Shown: positions 12,471 to 24,011 of the stretch, in pieces | Numbering within the stretch: position 1 is the first letter of the stretch | Layout: each line of letters begins with the position of its first letter | NCBI RefSeq assembly: GCF_023159225.1 | Contig: NC_063181.1 | Span: 22,222,073 to 22,286,072 of the forward strand | Reading direction: 5' to 3' | DNA: 64,000 bases | From: Perognathus longimembris pacificus | Taxonomy: Eukaryota; Chordata; Mammalia; Rodentia; Heteromyidae | Made by a program: the position numbers and the translations under genes | Notes under the pieces: generated by a model | The model's input: the letters and a program-made list of their open reading frames with translations, nothing else | Told to the model about the DNA's origin: nothing | Databases searched by the model: none

Positions 12471-12888
12471 TGTTATTCTGTTTCTCATCGCTGAGACAAT
12501 ATATATAAGAAAAACAACTTACAAGAGGAAATATTTATTTTGGCTGAGTTTCAGAAGCTGAAGTCCATGCTGGCCAGCTCCACCATTTATAGGTTTCAGG
12601 TGAGGCATAGCAAAGCTGTTCATATCCTTCAGGAATCAAAGAAAGAGGGACAGGGAAAGTCTTGGGACAAAAGGTACCCTTCAAAAGCATTCCTCAAGAG
12701 ACCAACATCCTGTAATAAGGCCCCACATCTGAACAGCCCTTTCAGCTATAAATTCATAAATGTATTAATGCACTGGTGAGATTAATATCCTTAGGTTCCA
12801 AATGGGTCTCAGAAGCTCTGTCAGCTGGGACCAAGACTTCAACACATAAGCCTTTTGGGATGGGCCACTTCATATCCAAACCATAATA
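12471..12888 (-). mobile_element. Solo LTR, ERVL-MaLR (MLT1-like)
   Basis: On the minus strand it starts tattatggtttggatatgaag and reads aaggcttatgtgttgaagtc, then a gggtacctttt segment, cacctgaaa and an AAATAAA-type signal near 12531-12540 (plus tatttatttt), and ends near tctcagcgatgagaaacag. This is the usual MaLR LTR layout of about 420 bp. The starting TG has decayed to TA. No internal proviral sequence is seen. Frames at 12540-12779 are inside this LTR and are not genes. Confidence 0.8.
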
Positions 12889-13146
12889 GTTATTACTATA
12901 GGGGAAAGAGGAGAGTGCAGTAATACCAGGAACTTTTCACTCCAGTCTAAGTGAATTGGATTGCTTCTGGGCTCTTGTTTCTGCCATGTCATATATTTTA
13001 TTCCACATTCTATCCAATCCAATTCCTGCTCAGTATTATTCAAGCCTGTATATGGGACAGAAAGAAATAATGGTGAGAGTAGAAGCCAAAGCTCACACTT
13101 GTTCCCAAGCAATTCCCAGAAAAAGAAGTTAGATTTTTAAAGACAA

Positions 13147-13192
13147 GTGTGTGTGTGTGTGTGTGTGTTACGCGCGCGCACACACACGCACA
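13147..13192. repeat. (GT)n-(CG)n-(CA)n alternating purine-pyrimidine tract
   Basis: (GT)n at 13147-13168 is followed by a short break and then cgcgcgcgcacacacacgcaca (13171-13192). The whole tract alternates purine and pyrimidine (Z-DNA-prone), and its GT and CA halves can pair as an inverted repeat. Confidence 0.93.
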
Positions 13193-13194
13193 AT

Positions 13195-13410
13195 AGGACT
13201 AGGGCTTGACTCAGCCTGGGTGTTGTCCCCGAGCTTTGTTTCTCAAAGCTAGTGCTCTACCACTTGAGACACAGTTCCACATCCTGATTTGGGTGGCATT
13301 AATTAGAGTGTCATGGACATTCCCTGTCCAGCCTAGCTTCAAACCTCTATCCTCAGAGCTCATCCTCATGAGTGGCTAGGATTATGGGTGTGATGCGCCA
13401 GTACCTGACA
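13195..13410 (-). mobile_element. Composite SINE (7SL/B1-like + Geo-like), old
   Basis: Minus-strand copy: plus-strand words ggactagggcttgactcag, tctcaaagctagtgctctaccacttgag, tcatcctcatgagtggctagg, gggtgtgatgcgcc mirror the right and then the left monomer. It abuts the GT/CA tract, which may have grown in its A-rich tail. Confidence 0.75.
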
Positions 13411-13762
13411 TAGCCCATTGTTTTTGATACTACTGTAGAAAGTTCTCTTCTTGTTACCCTCCTACAGTCCCATTTGTCATCCTCTTCGGTATATAAGGAA
13501 AGTAATTCTTGCAAATTTAAAATCTAATATCTCACATTTTGTTCACTTAAGTTGACTCTCAAGATTGTACTAGTGTGGCATATAAGAAATGTGCTTTCAA
13601 ATGAAATAGATATGATAATATAAAGGACACAGATTAGATTTCTTAAATACAATACCTAAATGCTTGAACTGGTCACATAATATATCAAGAGCTAGTTCTA
13701 TATTGTGTCGTTAAAGTCTGGTGGATAACCCACGATTGCATAAAAATTGATTTCCATGATGT
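13411..13762. other. Unique non-coding sequence
   Basis: No gene or repeat recognised. Confidence 0.4.
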
Positions 13763-14008
13763 TTTTGTTGCTGTTATTGTTGTTTGTTTTTTCCAGTCCC
13801 AGGGCTTAAACTCAGGGCCTGGGCACTGTCCTTGAGCTTCTTGGTGCTCAAGGCTAACGCTTTACCACCTGGGCCACTGGACCACCTCCAGTCTTTTATG
13901 AGTAGTTTATTGTAGATAAGAGTCTCATAGACTTCCTGGACTAGCTAAGAACTCTGATCCTCAGATTTCAGCCTCCTGAGGAGCTAGGATTTCAGGCGTG
14001 GCCACAGG
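13763..14008 (-). mobile_element. Composite SINE (7SL/B1-like + Geo-like)
   Basis: The T-rich tail (13761-13791) is followed by ccagtcccagggcttaaactcag, tgctcaaggctaacgctttaccac and later ctcagcctcctgag-type 7SL sequence (13968-13990), ending in ggcgtgg. Layout as at 45.0 kb. Confidence 0.78.
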
Positions 14009-14152
14009 TTAAGTCATAGAATATGAATAGTGTAATTTGTTCCTGTTTTCAAGGTTTGATAGATATTACTATTTCTTCTTTTATGTTTAGGATTTATATT
14101 TATTGAAACGACTTTTTGGTCATCTATATAAAAAACTACATAATCATACCTC

Positions 14153-14167
14153 ATGAATTTTGTATTT
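14153..14167. repeat. Left target-site duplication of the 14.2-kb L1
   Basis: atgaattttgtattt, identical over 15 bp to 14867-14881. Confidence 0.93.
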
Positions 14168-14866
14168 ATTTTTAAAATTTGTTTAATTTTTTCTTATTTA
14201 TTGTCAAAGTGATGTACAGACAGGTTACAGTTTCATATTTTAGGCCTTGGGTACAGTTCTTGTACTGTTTGTTACCTCCTCCCTCATTCCCCCCTCCTCC
14301 CTTTGCCTCTCCCCCCCATGAGTTGTTCAGTAGGTTTACACCAAATGGTTTTGCATGTATTGCTTTTGGAGTCATTTGTCTTTTTATCCTTTGTCTCTCG
14401 ATTTTGATATTCCCTTTCACTTCCCTAGTTCTAATACCAATATATACAGTTTCCAATGTACTCAGATAAGATACAGTGATAATGCGGGTACAACCACAGG
14501 AAGGGGATACAAAGATGATCATCAACAATAGAAGCTACGGTTTCACATGACATGTTGAAAGTAATTACAACAATGATATAACAGTTGTTTCCATAACATG
14601 GAGTTCATTTCACTTAGCATCATCTTATGCATTCACAAGATCAGGAAAATGTGGTACATATACACAGTGAAATTTTATGCCTCTATCAGAAAGAATGACA
14701 TTGCCCCATTCGTAAGGAAATGGAAGGACTTGGAAAAAATTATACTAAGTGAAGTGAGCCAGACCCAAAGAAACATGGAGTCTATGGTCCCCCTCATTGG
14801 GAATAATTAGCACAGGTTTAGGCTAGTCAGAACAGAGGATCACAAGAGCCTAATAGCTATGCCCTT
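14168..14866 (-). mobile_element. 5'-inverted (twin-primed) L1 insertion
   Basis: The left part (14168 to about 14637) is an L1 3' UTR on the minus strand, with its T-rich A-tail complement at the left edge and a C-rich polypurine complement at 14278-14319. The right part (about 14638-14866) is the ORF2 C-terminus and start of the 3' UTR in the opposite (plus) orientation: gtggtacatatacacagtg ... gaagtgagccagacc ... tagcacaggtttaggc. The two pieces are adjacent in a normal L1, so one has been flipped about the breakpoint. Identical 15-bp direct repeats bracket the whole unit, so this is one insertion, not two. Frames at 14172-14810 are L1 shadows. Confidence 0.93.
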
Positions 14867-14881
14867 ATGAATTTTGTATTT
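14867..14881. repeat. Right target-site duplication of the 14.2-kb L1
   Basis: Second copy of atgaattttgtattt. The L1 end (cccttatgaa) and the target share atgaa, so the junction carries microhomology. Confidence 0.93.
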
Positions 14882-15670
14882 CTAAAAGTGAAATTTTAAG
14901 TGCAATCTGTGCTTTCAAATGTGTACTCTTTATATCATGTCCACAGGACCTCCCCATATGTGATTCCGATTTATTCAATAATGGATGTGTTTGCATGTTA
15001 TTTGCTGTTACGATATAAAGCACAGGCAAACACTGGTAACTCTCAAACCCTCATTATATTTGTAATGTTTTATAAAATCTACTCCCAATACTTCCAAGCA
15101 AACTAGTAGTGATTTAAGATTTTTCAGACATATTTTGAAAGGATTATCTCAAGATGTTAGGAGTTTGTATAGTCACTCACATATAGAAAAATCTTTGTGG
15201 AAATATCTCAAGTACAAGACTAGTGGAAACTGAAGGAGTCTTAAAGCTTCAAACAATAGCTAGTTGTGTCAATATAACGAATTCCTCCCCTGCCTCATCC
15301 CCTCCAGGAATGAGTTTTTGACAAAACAAATATGATTGTGTGGTTGCTATTCCTATCAACTCAGCATTCAATGAATAAATCAAGCTCTACCCTAAAATGC
15401 ATCTAAGTTTTTCAGGAAATGCCAGAGTCAGAAATCACTAAATGAAAATCCTTGTACATTTTCTCATCCACTTGTGGGTGTTACTAGGAACCAAGTTTAA
15501 GTGCAACTTTTAAAATATCGTTCTTCTTGTATTAATATTACTTGTCAGTATTGTTCTGACATTTGGGTAATGGGAAGGTATTTTTGTATGGGAAATAAAA
15601 CTATGGGATGACAAATGAAAATGACCCCAGTGGAATCAGCATGCATATATTTTCTGAGTCACTGTGCCCT
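14882..15670. other. Unique non-coding sequence
   Basis: No gene or repeat recognised. Confidence 0.4.
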
Positions 15671-15760
15671 TTGCAGGTCTCTAGAAAGCAAGTTTTACTC
15701 ATCTTTGTGGGCGAAGCACAATACACAATGCCTGTAACATCTAGAGTTTTGAAGTAAACA
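15671..15760 (+). mobile_element. Possible L2/MIR-type 3'-end fragment
   Basis: gcaggtctctagaaagcaagttttactcatctttg ... caatgcctgtaacat follows the old consensus pattern (gggcagggact...gtctttg...agtgcctggcaca). Weak. Confidence 0.3.
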
Positions 15761-18700
15761 GCTGGCGATAAAGAAATGACTCAATTACCAACATGTGTTC
15801 CTCAGACATCCTGACAGCAAAAATAACCAAAAATAACAGGGAACAACATTTTTCTGCTAGATATTTGAAGATCATTCTAAACTCCTTCGCTGATCATTTT
15901 CTTAAGAATAATTTCTTATTTCAGAATACTTTAGAAACCTCTTTAGTTTGTGATTTAACCAGTGTCACTTCACTGTTGTTGAGTCAGAAATATTTTCTTT
16001 TCCCCTTGGAGAGAAATACAAAAATTGCTTGTCCTCAGAACTTTATATTTCAGTGTATCTGTCTCTTACATAATTTAAAGTACAAAAGTGCCTCATTAGC
16101 ATTTCCTGTTTTTTTTTAAGCATTTGTTGAACCCAATTATCCAGAAAACATTATAGTAGGTGTTATGCAAATTCACAGATTTACAGTTTAACAGGTAAGG
16201 GAGGCAAATAGATATATGCCCTTATAAAGTAAGACAAAGTTAATGTCCTAGAATTAATACAACTTCATTATTGGAGTAATTGTTCTCATTTAATTCATTT
16301 ATTATCTTCTTTTGTGGAAATATTTAGTAAGTTCCTGTTTATTTTTTGAATGATTTTTTTTTTTAAGCACAGTTTTCGGGTGGACATTTCTAACCTACTT
16401 CAACTATAACCTGCAGTATTCTTTTCTGAAATTCTCTCTCATGTAAGACTAAGTAGAGTTTTCTTTTGTGCCCTTTTCTGAACTTTATTCTTCTTTTCAC
16501 ATTATTTTATTCATTAAGTGAATAGTAGTCTATTAAACAGTGATCTCTTCTCTCATATAATTAATTGCTTATATGCTTTTCTATATGCTAAAGTAAAAAG
16601 AGAAAAGCTTAGAGTTTACACATAGAATGAGTTTTAGAAATGTACCTTGTCACATCCAATTACTGATTTTATAGACCTTCAAAATAAAATTTTATTAAAC
16701 TGTTTCATAGTCCTATAATGTACGAATACCAATTTAAATAAGGCTGACCATTACATCTGTTAGTACAAAGACATTAGGGCAGTTGTTTCTGAAAATGACT
16801 ATTATTTAGTGGTTATTTTGTTCCTTTTTGTATTGTAATGAAACTACTTAATCCCACACTCTAATGACTAATCTGTGGGGTATATAGTGATTTCCATTTT
16901 GTCAAAATTAGCTTTACCAAAAACACAGCACAAACTTTTTTAGAAACTAAAAGTAATTGTTTTCCTTTGTTCTAAACTTCACCGCTGCACCATCTTACTA
17001 AAGGCTTGGATGTTTTAGAAACTTCAAAAATCCTTATATAAAACTTTCAGAATTGAAGGTTTGTACTTATCTGCTAATTCATGGTTAAAGAAAGTTGTCT
17101 ACAAGGTCATCGGTGATAACCTTAGCCAGTATAGAATGGAATGCAGGCAAAAGTTGTTCAGAGAAGTTATGAGAATTTGTCCTAAGTTATTACAGGCCAG
17201 GAGTTTTCCTTCAACTCTCATAGGATGGAGCTGAGTCTTACACTCTTAAAGCCTCAGTTGGAGCAAAAGTCTGATCAGCTATCTGGGACTCTTCTAAGGA
17301 AGGGACTTCTCTGATACCCAGCATTACCAGCTGCTCAAGAGATATATAAATATAGACCATTCGTATTCATTTAAAGAAGCACTATTTTAGTATATGGATA
17401 ATAAAGTCTTTTGGCTTATGACAGAAAGCTCAAGTATATTTTAAAAACAATAATGCTAGCAAAAGTTTTGCAATGCTTATTGTACACTGTGGTGAACTTA
17501 TTGTAATTTACATAAATTAACTCACAGAAAATCCAGTAGGACAGATATCTCATATAGTAACCCATGGAATGAACTTCCAAATATTTTGGCAAAGGTATCC
17601 CCCATAATGATAGGGAGTTATTGCAATTATCCTGTAATTCCCTTCTTTTGCTGTCTACAAAACCACCCTATTCTTACCCAAAGCAAAGATAGTATTTAAC
17701 ATTTGAAATTTGAACATGATTGTTAATCTGTTCACATAGATGAGTTTCTTCAACTAAATCTAAGTCATTATTCATTTGCATTTCAGTTCTACTTATTTCA
17801 CAATGTAAAATTTATATTATACATTGATGATAACTACAGAATAAAATGAGAAGTCAGTATTTGGGGGTGCAAGTCACAGACTCAAATTCAACAAAGCTAA
17901 GTTTTTCTCTCCATAGTCTCTGTAGTCTGAGGTTTAAAATTGTTTTTCATGTTGTTCAGAGTCGGCCCTTAGGGTTTTGCAAGTAGGTGTCATTGTGTAT
18001 GAGTCTCCTACTGCGAAAAATCAACTTGCATTTGAATGTGCATCTTGACCCATAAATGTCACTGTGGTCCACTGAGCATCTGACTTCAACATTTCCTGTT
18101 ATAAAATGGACAATGGGAAACAATATATATTTTTCCCCTTACAAAGAAGGCCTGTGCCTGTGACAGTCCATGTCTATGTCCCCATGAGTGTATGCAGCCC
18201 AGAATGGAGAGCCTACATCAGTCAGGGCTTAAGTGCTTGTCTCCCATCTATTGAGCAAGATGACACAAGGCAAAAAAGTTTCAGAACAGCCTTTTGGAAA
18301 AAGGGGGAAAAAAGGCAGATTACCCTTTCTGTTTCCAAGCCACTTCACCCATTCACGGGGTTGCATTTATCTTGCTTATCCTTCATCTCTAGCTTAACAA
18401 TTGGCCTCAGAGTGAGGAGATACCAAATTCCCTCTTCCTCACTTCACTGCTTTCTCTTCCCATCTATTTGCCACACAGAAACTTTCTATGCCGTGACTTC
18501 ACACTGCTTGTGGAAGTCATACTACATAATACGGCTGGCTTGAGGAGTAAATGAAAGAAAAAGCCCAGAAATAAACGTTGCAGGTGATAATCCTTTTTCA
18601 TGTGAGCAATTGGTCCTTATTTTTAGGATCCAGCTTCCAGTTATTTGTTGTAAAGAATCTCATGATTATATATGAGCATTTTGGATAAGAGGGGAAGAAA

Positions 18701-18852
18701 TCTGAAATTTAGAATTTAGCTTGAAATATAACAGAAGTGTATGACTCAAGTGGAACTTTCATTATGTTCAAGATTTTCTTTTTATTCCTTGTTCTTTAGA
18801 TCAAAGGGGGAATAAACATTTAAGAAGAGCTTATGTACCATTTGTACATAGG
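15761..18852. other. AT-rich unique non-coding sequence
   Basis: A 3-kb stretch with no clear repeat. Frames of 108 codons (15793-16119) and 145 codons (18106-18543) lack any domain, signal peptide or family resemblance I can name. The second could contain an exon, but I see nothing specific to support it. Confidence 0.4.
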
Positions 18853-19100
18853 GGGAATTCTTTTCTTTCTTTCTTTTTTTTTTTTTTTTTTTTGGCCAGT
18901 CCTGGGGCTTGGACTCAGGGCCTGAGCACTGTCCCTGGCTTCTTTTTGCTCAAGGCTAGCACTCGGCCACTTGAGCCACAGCGCCACTTCTGGCCATTTT
19001 CTGTATATGTGGTGCTGGGGAATCGAACCCAGGGCTTCATGTATACAAAGCAAGCACTCTTGCCACTAGGCCATAGTCCCAGCCCGGGAATTCTTTTCTT
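18853..19100 (-). mobile_element. IDL-Geo SINE with perfect 15-bp TSD
   Basis: The best-preserved SINE in the window. The body is 18868-19085 on the minus strand, flanked by identical gggaattcttttctt at 18853-18867 and 19086-19100. The left monomer has box A-like tggcctagtggcaagagtgc and box B-like gggttcgattcc. The right monomer has tggccagaagtggcgctgtg and ggctcaagtgg, and ends ccaggactggcc plus a long A tail (T run 18877-18894). The 77- and 91-codon frames across it are artefacts. Confidence 0.93.
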
Positions 19101-19777
19101 ATATCTTGGTTTCCAAGAAAAGGTTGGGAAAATACCCGGAGTTTTATCCAGCTCAGATTTGAGTTGAAACTTGTTTCTAACCCAGTTTGGGGAACCATCT
19201 TTCTCTACTGTATGTAGGAATTGGTTGCCCTTTTACACATTCTGTCAACTTGTCAGGAGATAAAGGGAGTCAGACAGGCAGAGACATAAAAATACTCGGT
19301 GATTAGTAAACACAAGATCCAATGGGCCAAAAACTGAAACTAACTAGAATGTCCTTTCCTCCTCACTGCTGGCTGGCTCTTATTGAGGGAGGTTAGCAAT
19401 ACTTGCCACAGTAAGGTAAGCTGCGTGCTTATGTGGTAAGCATATGCATCTAGGTATGTAACATGGTACCTTGAGGTAGACTCTATTAGCAAGAGAAGGG
19501 AGTAAGGATGTATGTGAAAGGAGAGGTGATTGGGGAGAGTCTGGTTCAATTGCTTTCATAAAGACTGCCACGCGTATTAAAAGTGTCAATCTCAGATAAA
19601 ATGTGATTCCCAGGCACCCAAAATGGCAACGGAGTCTTGTTGATGGGGTTCATTAAAGCAGTTTGAAACATCTGCTTTTCCTTGCACAAAGGATTAAAAT
19701 TCAGGGACTGATGAGTTACTGATTCGAAGTCAGGGCAAGCCTGTGAGTATTCAAGAATCAGCAGGAAAGGACAACAA
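19101..19777. other. Unique non-coding sequence
   Basis: No gene or repeat recognised. Short overlapping minus-strand frames (19340-19806) look fortuitous. Confidence 0.4.
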
Positions 19778-19803
19778 TGTGTGTATGTGTGTGTGTGTGT
19801 GTG
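19778..19803. repeat. (TG)n microsatellite
   Basis: tgtgtgtatg then a run of GT units ending in gtgcacgcatac. Confidence 0.93.
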
Positions 19804-20002
19804 CACGCATACACAATCAATTATTTATTTCTTTTTGTTCATGGAAAGCATTAGACATCAAGATATTTGGTGATCATTATTCAAAGAAAGGCTATTTACT
19901 TTGTAAAACATCTCTATGATTGTGTGCTCTCATCACCAACAATCATTGTCGCCATGTCTTCTTAAAGCAAGGAGCATTTGTTCCTGGAAGAAAACACTAA
20001 AA

Positions 20003-20022
20003 TCTATCTGTCTGTCTGTCTT

Positions 20023-20073
<51 letters not shown>

Positions 20074-20082
20074 GTCTATCTG
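20003..20082. repeat. (CTAT/CTGT)n tetranucleotide microsatellite
   Basis: atctgtctgtctgtctttc followed by about 12 tandem TATC units and a closing ctgtctatctg. Confidence 0.95.
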
Positions 20083-23000
20083 AAGTGAGCAAGGATTTTT
20101 TAAAAGTGGGAATATAAGCCTTTAAATAAATAATTGTCTTTTCTGAGTACATTTAAAAAATATGTATAAAAAATTATACCGAAAAAATTTATACTCAACG
20201 AAATTGTGACACTTACTCATCTAAAAAGCTTTCCTCATTCAAACCAGAGAGATTAATCACAGAAAGGAGATAAAAAAAATCCTGAAAAAGAAGGGAAATA
20301 ATTTAGCAGTAAATCATAGAGCAGGACCAACATGAATCACAGGAAAAGGTACCAGGTCTATGATTTAGGTGACATATAAAAAATAGCCCTTCGTGGATTG
20401 ACAGTTATAGGTATAAATGATAAAATTATTCAGCAGTAGTATGTTCTTTTCTTGCCATTTGTCATTTTGCATCTGATTACTTCTAAGAATTTAATTAAAG
20501 GGGCAACAGAACCATATAGACCTTGTGGCTTTAACAGTCAGACATGTTCTTAAGCCATTTTTAAAGAAAACGTACATGACTATTCTGTCCTTTTGCTTGC
20601 ATTTTACAAACTGTTTTATGCAGTTTCATTCAAGTTAATTTATTCTGTATAACACTTTAAGCTTGCAAAACATTTAATAAGAAAATATTAAGAATCAAAG
20701 GTAGAACCAGCCTTTATAGCTATTAGCAGAAAAATTATTTTAATTTAAAGGCACACTGGGAGACAATGAATGAAACAGCCACCAAACTGAGTTTGCTTCT
20801 TTAAAAACCTGATAAGTAGGTTTTATCTATGAACTAAAATGAAAGATCACTTTATCTTCCCTCCTCAATTCATTCAAATGTTTGTGGGCTTGTAGGAGGG
20901 TGTATGTGTGTTTGGTTAGATAGACACATACACACACAAGATCGTTACATTTCATGCATTACTTTTCTATACAAGAGCTATAAATCAGAAGCTAGAGTTT
21001 AGTGTAGAAGGCTAATGACTTCCTATATAAGTGAGTATGAAATTCAGCTTTAGCAAAGCCCCCCTCTTACATCCTTCCAATAACCTGAAAAAAAGATTTT
21101 TTTTCTTGATTTGTATGTCATACTGGTATAACAAATATGTTTTATAAAAGTACATCATAAGTAAGTTCTTCATCACCAAAACTCTTATAAGGAAAATATT
21201 TCAAAAACTCTTGTGGCTAGTATATATTGTGGACAACAGATACATTTTTAAAATATACATGCTTGTGTATTTTTATTTGCAATTAAGGACAATTAATACT
21301 AAAAACCACTTCACAGTCACCTTAAAGTTTTAACAACTTCAGTGTTTTAACTGACTAAATTAAGGCTTTTCTGTGTTTCCCCCTGCCATTTCCCAGAACA
21401 GAAATTAAATCAGTTTTAATTTATTTTATTTGCTAACACTGTGGATATAATTATTGCTGCAGAGTCTTTTTAATTGTTTTCAACTAGGTACTTGTCTTTA
21501 AGTTGCAATAGACTTCTAATTCTACATTGTTGATATTCCCTGGGTAATTTTGACAAAGCATCATAAATCCAGGTATTTAGGTTTATTGAATTTTGAAATG
21601 AGGTGATTAGTTGGTACATGGATGAATGAATTGATGCAAAGCAAAATGAATTTTATGATTTACCATGGTTTACAAGTTCCCTTGGAACCATTATGTGCAA
21701 ATTGTAAAATGTATTAAGAGGTAAGATATCGCGTTTATAATCAACTTGGCAAATTTTGCTCCAGTAAAGATATTCAAGCGCTCTGCAAAAGAGTCACTGT
21801 TGAATAAGTGTTTGGCATACACAATTAATTTTCACTGTGTTGTCTTACACTATCATTTGTAAGACAGAAAGGGTAATGTAGAATATGTCAGAGGCTTTGC
21901 AATCTATGTGATGTGCAGCATGTGTGGTGTTTTAGGGGTTTAGCTTGTACTCTAATGTTCAGTATAACTACCAGTTTGAAGTACTATTCAGATGCCTGTG
22001 ACAAAGCATTTTACTTTACAACAAATATTCCTCGTGTATTTGCTCATGGAAGGAGGCCACAAATATACGGATTTTATGAGTTACTCTTCTGCATATAAAA
22101 CCTGTATTTAGCTTGGTATTTCATTGTCAGTGGAACCATGTTCTCTTGGTTCCACAGACTCTACTTACTGTCCAAGGCAAGTATTAGCATGCTTCTATTA
22201 CAGTTAAGGCAGAACATCCTAGGAAAGATTGGATCTATCTGATAAAAGGATTGCAGCAGATATGGAGTGATAGGAGGGGGCACCAGAAGTTCTTCATTGC
22301 TACTGAAGTTCTGTCATTAGCAAAGTAATTCCCTCATCTAATACTTGCCTACGGGAAACTGGTAATCCTGAACTACTGGCTGGCTCGAGATGATGCCTTC
22401 ACCAAAGATTTTGCAGAAGAAAGGACATGAAGATGGTATTAGGAGAACCATTCTAGCATAGCATTGTGGTGGACATTCTGGACAGCTAGGCACCCACTCC
22501 GAGGGCCAAGAGGAGAGGCGGATAAGGAGCGGGCAGTCAGCTTGCCCTCATTTCCTGTGTCAGCCAGGTAGTATTGCTGCAAAGCTGATCAGCAGCATTA
22601 TCAAACACACCTGATGCTTCCATTCTGACTTTTATTATTCTTGGTGTGCTGAAATTTCAGCCTTTACAACTCTTTCACCAGAGGTCATCTGTAAAATAAT
22701 AAAAAATAAATAAATCGCTATGCATAAGAGTGAAACAAAGATAAAGCATTCCCTTGTAGTTGCATTGAGTTGTGTCTATTGGGTTAAGACCCCCCAAATA
22801 CTCATTTTTCTATGACTTGTCTTAGAGACTTTAAAAACCTTCAAAGGTGACCTGTCAGGCTTATTTGTGTCTAATTAGATCCATCACCAATAATTCTGTT
22901 TTTTGTGGGCTAATTACCACTGACAGTCCATTCCTTACACACCCAGGAGAGAAGGACTCTATGCTTGTTGCATTCTCAATCTACCTGACTAAATCATGTA

Positions 23001-23290
23001 GCCTTCCAAGAAGCCTACAATTGCGTGCTCTCCTGACTTCGACTTTGGGGAAGAAGTAGAGAAGGTTTATTTTTGTTCTTAGAGAAATAAAGGAAGTTTC
23101 AGGAGTTTCCTTTATAAGTTCCAAAAGCTCAAAAATTACAAAAAAGTTTTATTTAGGTGGTCCTTTAAAAAAATATATAGGCCTATAAAGGTCATGGTTA
23201 TTTGCTCTTTTTCTCACAATGTGATAGTGCTCTGGATTATCAGAGCAGTGAAAAAAAAACAAATAAACAAAAACAAAATGACCAACAATG
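20083..23290. other. Repeat-poor non-coding block
   Basis: For about 3.2 kb I recognise no SINE, L1 or LTR, unlike most of the window. It is AT-rich, with several TAATTA/ATTTAA-type words (for example tctaagaatttaattaaagg at 20482 and cagttttaatttattttattt at 21412). No exon is evident. See the finding on possible conserved non-coding sequence. Confidence 0.4.
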
Positions 23291-23297
23291 ACCAACA

Positions 23298-23408
23298 GCA
23301 GTATGGTGGGTCCTGCCTGTAATCTCATTCTCTTGGGAGCAGAGATCAGGAGGACTTGATTGTAGGCCAGCCCAAATAAATGTTAGAAAGTCTCTGCTTT
23401 AAAAATAA
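23298..23408 (+). mobile_element. Old 7SL/B1-like SINE monomer
   Basis: gtatggtgggtcctgcctgtaatctcattctcttgggagcagagatcagg ... caggcca-like ... gaaagtctctgctttaaaaa is the standard B1/7SL order. Confidence 0.7.
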
Positions 23409-23411
23409 CTA

Positions 23412-23655
23412 CAGACAGATGTCAGTAGTTTACACTTGTCATTCTAACAGCTCAAGAAGCTGAGATCCCAAGGATTTCTGTTCAGAGTTAGCCTGAACAG
23501 AAAAGTCAAGGAGATTTTGTTTTAAAAATAACTAGCATAAAGCAATTCTAGAGGTATGGCCCAGGTGCTAGAGCAAGGAAGTTGAGTAAGCATGAGTGTC
23601 CTGAGTTCAAACTCCTGTACTGTCAAAGTGCAACTAACAAAACAAAACAACCGTA
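23412..23655 (+). mobile_element. Old dimeric SINE (7SL-like + tRNA-like right half)
   Basis: gtcagtagtttacacttgtcattctaacagctcaagaagctgagatccc (7SL-like) continues into aaagcaattctagaggtatggcccaggtgctagagc ... tgagttcaaactcctgtac (tRNA-like). It ends in an (AAAAC)n tail at 23636-23660. Confidence 0.7.
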
Positions 23656-23657
23656 AA

Positions 23658-23838
23658 ACAAGTACAGTGGCTAGTGCCTATAATACCAGTTAGGTGAGGC
23701 TGCAATCTGAGATGGTCCTGGACCAAAATAGTAAAAAAAAAAAAAGTAAAGTAAAAAAAATTCTGGAAGCATAACTCAGGTGGAATAGCATCTGTTTAAC
23801 AAGTTCAATAAACCTCAGTAGCAGTGAAAATAAAAGAA
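23658..23838 (+). mobile_element. Old dimeric SINE fragment
   Basis: acagtggctagtgcctataataccag...gaggctgcaatctgagatgg, then ctggaagcataactcaggtggaatagcatctg and an A-rich end. Third SINE in a head-to-tail cluster. Confidence 0.62.
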
Positions 23839-23889
23839 CATGCAATTGTCTGTATTCAATATCTTAGCATCTGGGATAAATTTCTTTTT

Positions 23890-24010
23890 TTTCTTTTCTT
23901 TTTTTGAAAATTTATTTATTTCCTTCTTGTCAAAGTGATGTACAGAAGGGTTATAGTTTCATACACAAGGCAGTGTGTACATTTCTTATCCAACTTGTTA
24001 CCTCCTAATC
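23890..24010 (-). mobile_element. L1 3'-terminal fragment
   Basis: After a T-rich tract, ttcttgtcaaagtgatgtacagaagggttatagtttcatac ... acttgttacctcct is the minus-strand 3' end of an L1, of the type also seen at 8.5 and 14.2 kb. Only about 110 bp remain. Confidence 0.8.
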
Positions 24011-24011
24011 C

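Noticed and set aside
14168..14866. Two independent L1 insertions in opposite orientation
   Set aside because: One TSD pair brackets both parts and they are adjacent segments of L1, so a single inverted insertion explains them.
18106..18543. 145-codon plus-strand frame
   Set aside because: It is the longest frame outside the L1s apart from 10003-10455, but I see no domain, signal peptide or conserved family pattern, and stop-free runs of this size occur by chance in moderately GC DNA.
20003..20082. Regularly spaced repeats as a CRISPR-like array
   Set aside because: Simple tetranucleotide microsatellite without spacers; the genome is mammalian.
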